DNA from: Sphingomonas sp. PAMC 26605
GTDB lineage: Bacteria; Pseudomonadota; Alphaproteobacteria; Sphingomonadales; Sphingomonadaceae
NCBI RefSeq assembly: GCF_000241485.1
Contig: NZ_JH584241.1
Span: 3,912,485 to 3,958,115, forward strand
Direction of reading: 5' to 3'
Length of the DNA stretch: 45,631 bases
Every line of letters begins with the position of its first letter. The first letter of the stretch is position 1. Under the pieces are notes generated by a model, which had not been told where the DNA came from, ran no database searches, and worked only from the letters and a program-made list of their open reading frames with translations. Below are positions 27,626 through 35,935 of the stretch, one piece after another. The translations under genes and the position numbers were made by a program.

Positions 27626-29974
27626 ATGCCCAAAAAGCGCCCCGACGGGATCAAGGATTATACTGGTCCCGCCGGTGGTTGGGGCGCGCTGAAAGCGGTG
27701 GCGGTTGCGCTCAAGGCGCAGCAGATCGTCTCGCGCGGCGCGCAAACGCTGCTCAAATCGAACCAGCCCGACGGCTTCGACTGCCCGAGCTGCGCCTGGC
27801 CCGATCCCAAGCACAGCTCCTCGTTCGAATTCTGCGAGAATGGCGCCAAGGCCGTCGCGTGGGAATCGACCGCCAAGAAGATCGGCGCTGAGTTCTTCGC
27901 AACGCACAGCATTTCGGACATCTGGCAGCGCACCGATCATTGGATCGAGGACCAGGGCCGCATTACCGAACCGCTGCGCTACAATGCCGCGACCGACCAT
28001 TATGAGGTGGTCACCTGGGAAGAGGCGTTCGCCGAAATCGGCGCCGGGCTTGCCAAGCTCGACGATCCCAACCAGGCCGAATTCTACACCTCGGGCCGCT
28101 GCTCGAACGAAGCGGCGTTCCTCTACCAGCTGTTCGCGCGGTTGTACGGCACCAACAATTTCCCCGATTGCTCGAACATGTGCCACGAGGCGACCTCGGT
28201 CGGCCTCCCCAAGTCGATCGGCATCGGCAAGGGCACGGTCAGCCTCGAGGATTTCGACCATGCCGATCTGATCCTGTCGATCGGCCACAATCCCGGCACC
28301 AACCATCCCCGCATGATGGCGACGCTGCGCGAAGTGGCGCGCCGCGGCGGCAAGATCGTCGTGTTCAACCCGCTCAAGGAACGCGCGCTCGAACGCTTCG
28401 AATCCCCGCAGTCGGTGGTCGAGATGGCGACCTTCTCGGCGACGCCGATCGCGACGAGCTATCTGCAGGTCAAGGTCGGTGGCGATGCCGCGGCGCTCAA
28501 GGGCATCTGCAAGGCGCTGGTGGCGATGGACACGGCCGAAACGCCCGTGCTCGACCATGGCTTCATCGGCGAGCATACCGCCGGGTTCGACGCGCTTGTC
28601 GCCGATCTCGAAACCGCCGAATGGGCCGATATCGGACATGCCAGCGGCCTCGCCCGGAGCGATCTCGAGGAGGTCGCGCGGCTCTATGCGCAGTCGAAGG
28701 CGACGATCTGCTGCTACGGCATGGGCATCACCCAGCACCGCACCGGCACCAGCAACGTCCAGCAGATCGCCAACCTGCTCCTGCTGCGCGGCAATATGGG
28801 CCGCCCGGGGGCGGGCATCTGCCCGTTGCGCGGCCACAGCAACGTGCAGGGCGACCGCACCGTCGGCATCACCGAGCGGCCGTCGCCCGCGCTGCTCGAC
28901 GCGATGCGCGACGTGTTCGGCTTCGAGCCGCCGCGCGCCGACGGCCATTCGGTGGTCGAGAGCATCGGGGCGATGCGCGACGGGCATGCCAAGGCAGTGG
29001 TGTGTCTCGGCGGCAACCTCGCGATCGCATCGTCCGACCCGCAGGCGTGCGCGCAGGGCTTCCGCAACATGGATCTCGCGGTCCACATCACCACCAAGCT
29101 CAACCGCACCCAGCTGCTGATGGCCAAGGGCAACACCTACATCCTGCCCTGCCTCGGCCGGACCGAGCGCGACAGCCAGGACGGCGGCGTGCAGGCGGTG
29201 ACGGTCGAGGATTCGATGTCGATGGTCCACGCCTCGCGCGGCTTCCTGATGCCGCCGGGGGAGAATGTCCGCTCCGAGCCGTGGATCGTCGCCGGCATCG
29301 CCAAGGCGACGCTCGGCGCGAAGGGCGGGATCGACTGGGACGGCTATGTCGCCAATTACGACCGGATCCGCGACAAGATCGAGGCGGTGTTCCCCGCGTT
29401 CAAGGATTACAACGCGCGCATCCGCGAGCCGGGCGGCTTCCATTTGCCCAATTCCGCGGCGCAGCGGATCTGGCTGACCGACACGAAGAAGGCCAATTTC
29501 ATCGTTTCGCCGGGATTGGAGGAGGACGAGTCGACCAAGGACCCGAGCGTCCTGCGGCTCACCACGCTGCGCTCGCACGACCAATATAATACGACGATCT
29601 ACGCGCTCGACGACCGCTATCGCGGCGTGTTCGGGCGGCGCGACGTGCTGTTCATGAACGCCAAGGAAATCGCCCGGCTCGGCTTTGCAAAGGGCGATGT
29701 CATCGACGTCACCACCGCGCTGGAGTTCGCGCGCGCCGATCGTATCGTCCAGGGCCTGATGCTGGTCGAGCACGAACTTCCGGACGGCTGCTGTGCGTCT
29801 TATTATCCCGAGACGCAGCCGCTGATCGCGCTTGAGGATCACGATCCGCAGAGCTTCACCCCATCCTACAAATCGGTTCCCGTCCAGATCCGCCCCGCCG
29901 GCGCCGACGATGGCGCGGAGCGCGTGATCGAGCGTGCGGGCGTCGCCGGCCGGCGCACCTCCTTGGAAGCCTGA
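27626..29974 (+). CDS. FdhF/YdeP-family molybdopterin oxidoreductase (formate-dehydrogenase-like)
   Basis: A 782-residue cytoplasmic molybdopterin enzyme. The N-terminus has C53-x2-C56 (GFDCPSCAWPDP) and C70, fewer cysteines than the four-ligand cluster of E. coli FdhH. The segment CSNMCHEATSVGL aligns with the FdhH selenocysteine region, with Cys186-His187 in the place of Sec140-His141, so a Cys-ligated formate-dehydrogenase-type site is plausible. The YdeP branch is linked in E. coli to acid resistance, and formate oxidation is not proven for the family. AGGAGG stands seven bases before the ATG. Between oxalate decarboxylase and a formate channel, formate is the natural substrate to suggest. 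Confidence 0.88.
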   Translation: MPKKRPDGIKDYTGPAGGWGALKAVAVALKAQQIVSRGAQTLLKSNQPDGFDCPSCAWPDPKHSSSFEFCENGAKAVAWESTAKKIGAEFFATHSISDIWQRTDHWIEDQGRITEPLRYNAATDHYEVVTWEEAFAEIGAGLAKLDDPNQAEFYTSGRCSNEAAFLYQLFARLYGTNNFPDCSNMCHEATSVGLPKSIGIGKGTVSLEDFDHADLILSIGHNPGTNHPRMMATLREVARRGGKIVVFNPLKERALERFESPQSVVEMATFSATPIATSYLQVKVGGDAAALKGICKALVAMDTAETPVLDHGFIGEHTAGFDALVADLETAEWADIGHASGLARSDLEEVARLYAQSKATICCYGMGITQHRTGTSNVQQIANLLLLRGNMGRPGAGICPLRGHSNVQGDRTVGITERPSPALLDAMRDVFGFEPPRADGHSVVESIGAMRDGHAKAVVCLGGNLAIASSDPQACAQGFRNMDLAVHITTKLNRTQLLMAKGNTYILPCLGRTERDSQDGGVQAVTVEDSMSMVHASRGFLMPPGENVRSEPWIVAGIAKATLGAKGGIDWDGYVANYDRIRDKIEAVFPAFKDYNARIREPGGFHLPNSAAQRIWLTDTKKANFIVSPGLEEDESTKDPSVLRLTTLRSHDQYNTTIYALDDRYRGVFGRRDVLFMNAKEIARLGFAKGDVIDVTTALEFARADRIVQGLMLVEHELPDGCCASYYPETQPLIALEDHDPQSFTPSYKSVPVQIRPAGADDGAERVIERAGVAGRRTSLEA

Positions 29975-29977
29975 CCC

Positions 29978-30757
29978 ATGTACGCACCGACCGTAACCAC
30001 CTTCGCCGATCGCGCCGCCGCCGAGGCCGCCGCGATCCGCCGTTCCCCGATCGGCTTCTTCGTCGGCGCGATGCTAGCCGGCGCCTATATCGGCATCGCG
30101 ATGATCCTCGCGCTGAGCACCGCGGATGCGCTGCCGGCGGGGGTGCGGCCGCTGGTGATGGGCGCGACCTTCGGGCTTGGCCTCATCCTGACCGTGTTCG
30201 CCGGCGGCGAGCTGTTCACCGGCTATGTGATGTATCTCGGCTTCGGGTTGATGCGGCGCACGGTCAGCTGGGCGGACGCGACGGTGCTGGTCGTCGTGGT
30301 GTGGGTCGGCAATCTGCTCGGCGCGCTGCTGCTCTCGGCGCTCTACATCGCGGGCGGCGGCGGCGCGGTGTTCGCCAATGCAGCGACGATGTTCAACGCC
30401 TATGCCGCGCACAAGGTCGAGGCCGATGCGGTCGCTTTGCTCGCGCGCGCCGCCTTGTGCAATTGGCTGGTGTGCCTCGCGATCTGGACCGCCGCCCGCG
30501 TCCAGGGCGATGCCGCCAAGTGCCTCGTCATGGCGTGGGTGCTGCTCGCCTTCGTCGCCGCGGGGTTCGAGCATTCGGTCGCCAACATGACCGCGCTCAC
30601 GATCGGCCTGTTCGCGCCCGGCGAGACGATCACCCTCGTCGGGGTCGTCCGCAATCTCGCGCTGGTGACGCTCGGGAATATCGCGGGCGGCTTGCTGTTC
30701 GTCGTCGGCGCTTATGGGCTGGCGGCGAAGACCGATGCCGAGCGAGTTCGCCGTTGA
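29978..30757 (+). CDS. Formate/nitrite transporter (FNT) family channel
   Basis: A 259-residue inner-membrane channel with six hydrophobic helices. FNT signatures are GGELFTGYVM, the CNWLVCLAIW helix and GFEHSVANM, whose histidine is the central pore residue of FocA/NirC. It starts three bases after the stop of the FdhF/YdeP-like gene (TGACCCATG), so the two are translationally coupled. Family members carry formate, nitrite or hydrosulfide. Here import of formate made by the exported oxalate decarboxylase is the simplest reading. Confidence 0.92.
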   Translation: MYAPTVTTFADRAAAEAAAIRRSPIGFFVGAMLAGAYIGIAMILALSTADALPAGVRPLVMGATFGLGLILTVFAGGELFTGYVMYLGFGLMRRTVSWADATVLVVVVWVGNLLGALLLSALYIAGGGGAVFANAATMFNAYAAHKVEADAVALLARAALCNWLVCLAIWTAARVQGDAAKCLVMAWVLLAFVAAGFEHSVANMTALTIGLFAPGETITLVGVVRNLALVTLGNIAGGLLFVVGAYGLAAKTDAERVRR

Positions 30758-31091
30758 TCGCGTTGCTAGCTGAGGTCGTACTTGCGTCACAGTTCACTGT
30801 TTCCGGCAGATTTCGCTTGCAGGGGCAATATGATTTGCCCCGCTCGAAGGTGTTGAATGGGGATGATTTCCGGTTGCCGCCGGCTTCGATCTTTGATGGA
30901 GAGTTCGCTTGGATCACGGCACGAAAGACCCACACCATAACGTTCAAGACGCCCAGCGCGCTTTCCACGAACTCACATTCGTTCACCTCTGTGAACGCAG
31001 CGATCGGCACGACCGACTGCCGCCCGAACAGCTGGAGCTGGTGCATTAGGGAGCATCAACCCGGACGCTCGGCTCATACAGACGATCCGTT
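30758..31091. other. Intergenic region between convergent genes
   Basis: About 330 bases with visibly lower GC than the flanks. It contains a perfect hairpin GGGGCAA-TATGAT-TTGCCCC (30822-30841) without a T-run, 65 bases after the channel gene. A minus-strand open frame here has no start signal or known motif. The base composition suggests acquired DNA. Confidence 0.45.
30822..30841. terminator. Hairpin downstream of the FNT gene
   Basis: Seven perfect base pairs with a six-base loop. It is placed to end transcription of the oxalate module but lacks a T-tract, so the role is uncertain. Confidence 0.35.
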
Positions 31092-33368
31092 TTAGCTCGA
31101 GTATGTGTCGAACTTGACGTCGGATTTGATGAAGGGCTGGACCCGTAGCCGTTTTCCCGTCGCTTGGAAGATGGCGTTAGCCAAGGCGGCACCGACCGGC
31201 ATGACCCCGATCTCACCGAAATTGCCAGGCTTCTCGCCGAAATTGATGATCTCGACCGTCGTGTCCGGCGCTTCGTTCATACGGATCAGACGGTAGTCAT
31301 TGAAATTGTGCTGCTCGGGCGCACCGCCCGCAAGCGTGATCTCTTCGTAGATAGCGTTGCCGATGCCGAAGATGAGACCGCCCTCGATGCAGCGCTCGGC
31401 AAGCATCGGATTGATGACGAGACCGGAATCGCAGACCGCCGTGACATGCTCGACCTTGATGCCTTGCGGGCCGTTCGAGATCTCCACGACTGCGGCGAGC
31501 CTGCATCCGTAGAACGCGGCCTGGTAGTAGGCGACGCCTTGGTAACGCCCTTTCTTGACGTTACCCCATCGCGAGAGTGTCGCTACGCGGTCGAGCACTG
31601 CGGTGCTGCGTGCATCCTTGCTGACGCGGGCACGGCGATAAGCAAGCGGATCGGTCTTCGCGGCATGCGCCGCCTCGTCGATCATCGTCTCCATAATGTA
31701 CCCGTTGTGGGTCTCGCCGTTGCCGCGGAATGCACCGATCCGCACGGGATGCGGGACGACCTTGTAGGTGCCGACCTCGTTTGGAACACCATATGGCCCC
31801 GCGATAAGATTGAACATCGGCAGGTCCAGCGGCTTCATCTTGGCGTACCACCAGTCGAACATGGAACGCCATGTGCCGTCGGCGGTGATCCTGGCGTCGA
31901 ACGCGACCGGTTGTCCGGTCGCATCCAGCCCCAGCTTCGCGGTCGCCATGACGGCGGTTCGATGCTGGTCGATCCGGATGTCTTCCTTGCGGGTCCAGAT
32001 CACCTTGACCGGCTTGCCCACGGCCCTTGAAAGCAGGACCGCTTCGGTTACATGCTCGGGTCCCGAACGCCGACCGAAGTCGCCCCCCTGATATTCGTTG
32101 TGTACCACGATTGTGAGAGGATCGATGCCTAGTGCCACGCCCGCGCAGCGTGAATCGATGGTCGGCGACTTTGTCGAAAGCCAAAGCTCGCAATGCTCCC
32201 CGACGACCGACGCGGTACAGGAGACAGGCTCCATGCAGGCATGCGAGAGGAGGGGGAAGGAGAACTCGCCCTCAATGATCGTCGCCGCCGACTTCATCGC
32301 GATCTTGGGTGCGCCATGGCCGCCAGGCACAGGGTCGCCGGGAACCTCCAGCCCTTTCTTGAGAGCAGCCCTCAGGACCGCGGTCGACACCATGGCGTTG
32401 GGGACATCCGTGTATGTCTCGCTCACCTCGTCCAGTGCCATGACAGCTTGCCAATATTGGTCAGCGATCACTGCAATGCCCTGTGGGATGGCCATGACGC
32501 GCCGAACACCGGGCATATTTTTCGCCTTGGCGGCGTTCAAGGTTGCGATCTCTGATCCCCGAGCCGGACCGTGGCGGACCGCTGCGTAGAGCATGCCGGG
32601 CACCTCGGCGTCGATCCCGTAGCGGGCGGATCCATCGCACTTGGACGGGACATCGACACGGTCGAGACGTTTGCCGACAAGGGTCAGCTCCGAGGTGGCG
32701 CGGAGTTTCGGCTTCACCGGTACGGGTTGCCTAGCCGCCGCCTCAGCCAGCGCGCCGAAGGAGAGCCGTCGCGCCGATGCTTTATGCATCACGAACGAGT
32801 CCGCGACGGTGCAGGTTTCCGGGGAGACGTTCCAGCGCTTCGCCGCGGCTGCGACGAACATTTCGCGGGTCGCCGCGGCCGCGTTGCGCATCGCGTCGTA
32901 GAAGCTGGAGATCGACGTGCTGCCGGCGGTCAGGACCAGCCCCTCGTAAAGGGTGGGATTGACGAACTCCGGTCGGCGCTCGGTGGTGAACTGCACCCGC
33001 ATGAGCGACCAGTCAGCCCCGAGCTCGGAAGCGATGACCTGCGGCATTCCGGTTGAAACGCCTTGGCCACCCTCCGTTTGTGCGATGATGGCGGTGACGG
33101 TATTGTCTGTGCCGATCGCCAAAAACGCGTTCAGCCTCCGGCTGTCCATCGCGCCGATCGGAGCTGCGATAGGCGATGCCATTGGGTGCCTGACGGCACC
33201 GCCTCCCGGCACCATCATCGCGCGCACCGGGACCTCGAATGCCAGGACGAACGCGGCTGCGCCGGCGCCTAACAAGACGCTGCGACGCGACGGCGAGCCG
33301 CGTTCTTCGATGGGGTCGGCAACGTCTGATGCACCATCGGTCATGGTCGGGCTTTCGAGCGGGGTCAT
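31092..33368 (-). CDS. Molybdenum hydroxylase large subunit, isoquinoline 1-oxidoreductase (IorB) type
   Basis: A 758-residue molybdopterin-binding subunit of the xanthine-oxidase superfamily. It has a twin-arginine signal ([18 protein letters not shown], with R28-R29), so it is periplasmic, as in the IorB and membrane-aldehyde-dehydrogenase group. Cofactor motifs include [44 protein letters not shown] and the end motif [20 protein letters not shown], whose Glu corresponds to the catalytic base. The ATG overlaps the TGA of the small-subunit gene (ATGA). With the [2Fe-2S] subunit and the cytochrome it would hydroxylate an aldehyde or N-heterocycle and pass electrons to the respiratory chain. 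The partner subunit is interrupted, so activity is in doubt. Confidence 0.9.
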   Translation of the reverse strand: MTPLESPTMTDGASDVADPIEERGSPSRRSVLLGAGAAAFVLAFEVPVRAMMVPGGGAVRHPMASPIAAPIGAMDSRRLNAFLAIGTDNTVTAIIAQTEGGQGVSTGMPQVIASELGADWSLMRVQFTTERRPEFVNPTLYEGLVLTAGSTSISSFYDAMRNAAAATREMFVAAAAKRWNVSPETCTVADSFVMHKASARRLSFGALAEAAARQPVPVKPKLRATSELTLVGKRLDRVDVPSKCDGSARYGIDAEVPGMLYAAVRHGPARGSEIATLNAAKAKNMPGVRRVMAIPQGIAVIADQYWQAVMALDEVSETYTDVPNAMVSTAVLRAALKKGLEVPGDPVPGGHGAPKIAMKSAATIIEGEFSFPLLSHACMEPVSCTASVVGEHCELWLSTKSPTIDSRCAGVALGIDPLTIVVHNEYQGGDFGRRSGPEHVTEAVLLSRAVGKPVKVIWTRKEDIRIDQHRTAVMATAKLGLDATGQPVAFDARITADGTWRSMFDWWYAKMKPLDLPMFNLIAGPYGVPNEVGTYKVVPHPVRIGAFRGNGETHNGYIMETMIDEAAHAAKTDPLAYRRARVSKDARSTAVLDRVATLSRWGNVKKGRYQGVAYYQAAFYGCRLAAVVEISNGPQGIKVEHVTAVCDSGLVINPMLAERCIEGGLIFGIGNAIYEEITLAGGAPEQHNFNDYRLIRMNEAPDTTVEIINFGEKPGNFGEIGVMPVGAALANAIFQATGKRLRVQPFIKSDVKFDTYSS

Positions 33369-33817
33369 GCTAGCGCCTTGGCGGCGTCGGCGATTGCAGC
33401 CCTGATGCGAGGATAGGTTCCGCAGCGGCACAGGTTCCCGCTCATCGCGACATCGACATCTTGGCGGGAGGGACTGGCATTCGTGTCGAGCAAGGCGACT
33501 GCCGACATGATCTGGCCTGATTGGCAGTATCCGCATTGGGGGACGTTATTGGCAATCCACGCAGCTTTGACGGCGTCCGCGGCGCGACCCGAGACGGCTT
33601 CGATGGTTGTGACTTTTGAGCTGCCCAGTGCGGAGATGGGGAATGCGCAGGATCGGACGGGCTTGTTGTCGATGTGTACCGTACATGCCCCGCACAATGC
33701 TGCTCCGCACCCGAACTTGGTCCCCTTGAGCCCTAGAAGGTCGCGTACCGCTCATAGAAGCGGGGTCGATGGGTGCGCGTCGATCGTGTGATCGTCGCCG
33801 TTGACGTTGACCTTCAT
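33365..33817 (-). pseudogene. [2Fe-2S] small subunit of the molybdenum hydroxylase, interrupted by TGA
   Basis: Reading from the ATG at 33817 gives MKVNVNGDDHTIDAHPSTPLL, then TGA at 33754-33752, then in the same frame [26 protein letters not shown] and onward to KALA. The stop sits where the family has a near-invariant Trp (PLLW-hR-D), so a single TGG-to-TGA change explains it. All eight cluster cysteines remain: four in the plant-ferredoxin part ([13 protein letters not shown]) and four in the helical part ([16 protein letters not shown]). Full length would be 150 residues. No good in-frame restart keeps the N-terminal strands. The alternatives are true nonsense, a base-calling error or read-through. 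Confidence 0.8.
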
Positions 33818-33869
33818 GGCAACTCTCGTTTCTGCCCGTCGGCTCTTGGGAGGGCGAGGTTTGTAAAGG

Positions 33870-34517
33870 TCATGATTTTGGGCACGCTGCGCCGGTATCG
33901 ACCCATGCCTTGATGATCGCGCCCATCTGCTTCTGGGTGCCGGGGGCGGGAATGCGGCCACCTCCGGGGTGCCAACCCCAACCGACCAGATCGTCTTCCG
34001 AGAAATGCGTGATGAGCGCGGTCAGGCTTTTCCCGCCATTCCGCTTCGGATCCTTGATCTGACGGCAAATCTGACCCAGCGTCTTGCCCTGCCAAGCCAT
34101 GATGGCCGGTGCCAAACCCCATTTAGGGTTGCCAGGAACGCCAGCGGGATCGACGTTGGCGTCGCCGTGACAGGTCTTGCAATGCACGCCTCCGATCGGG
34201 CCGTGGCCGTCGGGACCGCGCAGCGCCAGCGGCTGATGCGGGATCATAGCGTCGGTCTGGGTGGGGCGATCGGTTCTCGGGTGACAGTTCATGCAGCGTG
34301 GCGACTGGATGACCTTGCCGGCTTCCTGGAACAGCGCGACCGAGCGGGACTGCTTGCTTGCGATGCCGACGAACTCCGACGGCGATCTAAGTTGGATTGG
34401 GTTTGCGGGGGGCGGTGGGCGGACCGGCTCTTGCCCGTGTCCGCTGCCGCTATAGACCGCGACGCCGAACAGCGCGCAGCAACCGGCGAATGCCAGCGAG
34501 GATGCAGACACCTTCAT
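33870..34517 (-). CDS. Dihaem c-type cytochrome of the molybdenum hydroxylase operon
   Basis: A 215-residue periplasmic protein with an N-terminal signal or anchor ([21 protein letters not shown]) and two haem-attachment motifs, CMNCH at residues 75-79 and CKTCH at 113-117. Similar proteins accompany isoquinoline-1-oxidoreductase-type enzymes and are thought to accept their electrons. A proline-rich linker follows the signal. The ATG is preceded by GGGAG at seven bases; a GTG two codons earlier would lie too close to that site. It is 52 bases upstream of the interrupted [2Fe-2S] subunit. Confidence 0.85.
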   Translation of the reverse strand: MKVSASSLAFAGCCALFGVAVYSGSGHGQEPVRPPPPANPIQLRSPSEFVGIASKQSRSVALFQEAGKVIQSPRCMNCHPRTDRPTQTDAMIPHQPLALRGPDGHGPIGGVHCKTCHGDANVDPAGVPGNPKWGLAPAIMAWQGKTLGQICRQIKDPKRNGGKSLTALITHFSEDDLVGWGWHPGGGRIPAPGTQKQMGAIIKAWVDTGAACPKS

Positions 34518-34624
34518 GTGCACTCTCCCGCTGCATGATCATTGACAGCGGCCGCTACGAGCAGGGTCCTGACCATATTGGTGTTCCTTTCGCAGCGGCG
34601 TCCTGCCGTTGAGCTGACGGTCGG

Positions 34625-34954
34625 TCAGGTGTGGAAGGGGACCCAGAACATCTTAACTTCGACGTCGAGCATTCCCGACTTCACCGTGGGGTCATCAGTC
34701 GCAATCTTAGTAGCTGCGGCGAGATCGTCTGCCTTGAAGATCGTCATCCCGCCATTGTCGAGCTCACCGTTGAGCCCGCCGGCTTTCAACATGAAGGGTC
34801 CGCTGAGGACGGTCTGTCCCTTGTCCTGCATCTCGGCCATGTAACCGACATGTGTCATGAACTCGGGCTGCTCGTTATACTTGACGCCTTCTACCCAGTT
34901 CGGACCGGGCGTTTGGAACGCTACGAAATAGTGGGGGCCATTTTCATCAACCAT
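34625..34954 (-). CDS. YciI-like domain protein
   Basis: A 109-residue protein with the dimeric alpha-beta-barrel pattern of YCII-related proteins (HYFVAFQTPGPNWVEG, FMTHVGYMAEMQDKGQTVLSGP split across its strands, and TIFKADDLAAATKIATDDP). Members are small catalytic or binding proteins, some acting on chlorinated or aromatic intermediates. The conserved His near the middle is present (THVGYM). GGAG lies eight bases before the ATG. It precedes the cytochrome gene by 107 bases on the same strand. The function here is unknown. Confidence 0.8.
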   Translation of the reverse strand: MVDENGPHYFVAFQTPGPNWVEGVKYNEQPEFMTHVGYMAEMQDKGQTVLSGPFMLKAGGLNGELDNGGMTIFKADDLAAATKIATDDPTVKSGMLDVEVKMFWVPFHT

Positions 34955-35257
34955 CGTTATTACTCCATACGAGGCTCGCCAGGGGGCGAGAGCTTGTGAT
35001 TTGTTGAGCCGCACGACCCGCGTTCAGACTGCGAGGAGACGGTCCGGAATTCGATTGCCAAAACCGTGGTCGACAACGGGTCGCATATGGAGTTCCAAGC
35101 GACGAGTTAAAGTGGAGCGTTCGCACCACAATTCACTAGATGGGCTACAAGAGACCATCCTTCAAGGCACTTTGATGCGAGCGCTCCAAAAGTGCGGTAG
35201 GGCGGTTTGTGAATAGGGCGGCGTCATCTCAGGCAGTGGCGCACATCCTGACGCGCG
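34955..35257. other. Intergenic region upstream of the YciI-like gene
   Basis: About 300 bases between the TetR gene end and the YciI-like start, both on the minus strand. It probably holds the promoter of the hydroxylase cluster. I see no clear promoter boxes, RNA gene or repeat. Confidence 0.4.
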
Positions 35258-35881
35258 TCAGCCGACCGGCCACGCACGCATCGCGTGACGACCAACGTCC
35301 AGCAGTTGCTCGGTCGATTTGCCGTCGCGCGCACCGACGGCCATTCCACGGAACACGGCTTCGAAAAGGGCAGCTAGCCCTGCAACGTCGGTGTCAGGTG
35401 GAAGGTCACCATCTGCAATACCGGCTTCGAGTCGAGCACGAACAGCGCCTTCTGCCGCGTTCCTGCTCGTTCTCATCGCGTGCCGTATTGAATTCAGCGT
35501 TGGATGGAGATGCGTGCCTGCCAGAGAAATCATACAGCCGGCCGGCAATCCCTTTTGGGTGAATTGAACGGCACTGGCCTCGAGCAACCGTTCCATGACA
35601 GCCTTCGTGTCACCGGGCCCATTGAGGATCGATCCGAACCATACGCTGGTCCGCGTGATGTAGTGATTGATCGCTTGGCTGTAGAGCGCTTCTTTGCTTC
35701 CAAACGCATTGTAGAAGCTCGATGCGCTGATGTTCATAGCCGCAATGAGCGCGTCGAACGAGGTGCCCTCGAAACCTCGGTCCCAGAATAGCGCCATCGC
35801 TGCCTCAAGGACCGCATCCTGATCGAAAATACGAGGGCGCCCCCGACTACGTTTGGACACAATTTCGGTTTCTGGGCTCAT
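35258..35881 (-). CDS. TetR/AcrR-family repressor
   Basis: A 207-residue repressor. The basic arm SKRSRGRPRIFDQDAV is followed by the helix-turn-helix (FDALIAAMNISASSFYNAFGSKEALY). The C-terminal domain carries PAGCMISLAGTHLHP, the same position as PGCLMVCVAPL in the repressor at 9501-10109, so both belong to the same TetR subgroup. It lies between the M13 peptidase and the YciI-like gene, all on one strand, and may control either side. The ligand is unknown. Confidence 0.88.
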   Translation of the reverse strand: MSPETEIVSKRSRGRPRIFDQDAVLEAAMALFWDRGFEGTSFDALIAAMNISASSFYNAFGSKEALYSQAINHYITRTSVWFGSILNGPGDTKAVMERLLEASAVQFTQKGLPAGCMISLAGTHLHPTLNSIRHAMRTSRNAAEGAVRARLEAGIADGDLPPDTDVAGLAALFEAVFRGMAVGARDGKSTEQLLDVGRHAMRAWPVG

Positions 35882-35935
35882 CGCTCCAATATGCGATCCG
35901 ACGATCTCATATGCAATCCAGACTGGCTGCGCGCT

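Noticed and set aside
33546..33755. Frameshift as explanation for the split [2Fe-2S] subunit
   Set aside because: Both halves are in the same frame, separated only by a TGA codon, so it is nonsense and not a shift.
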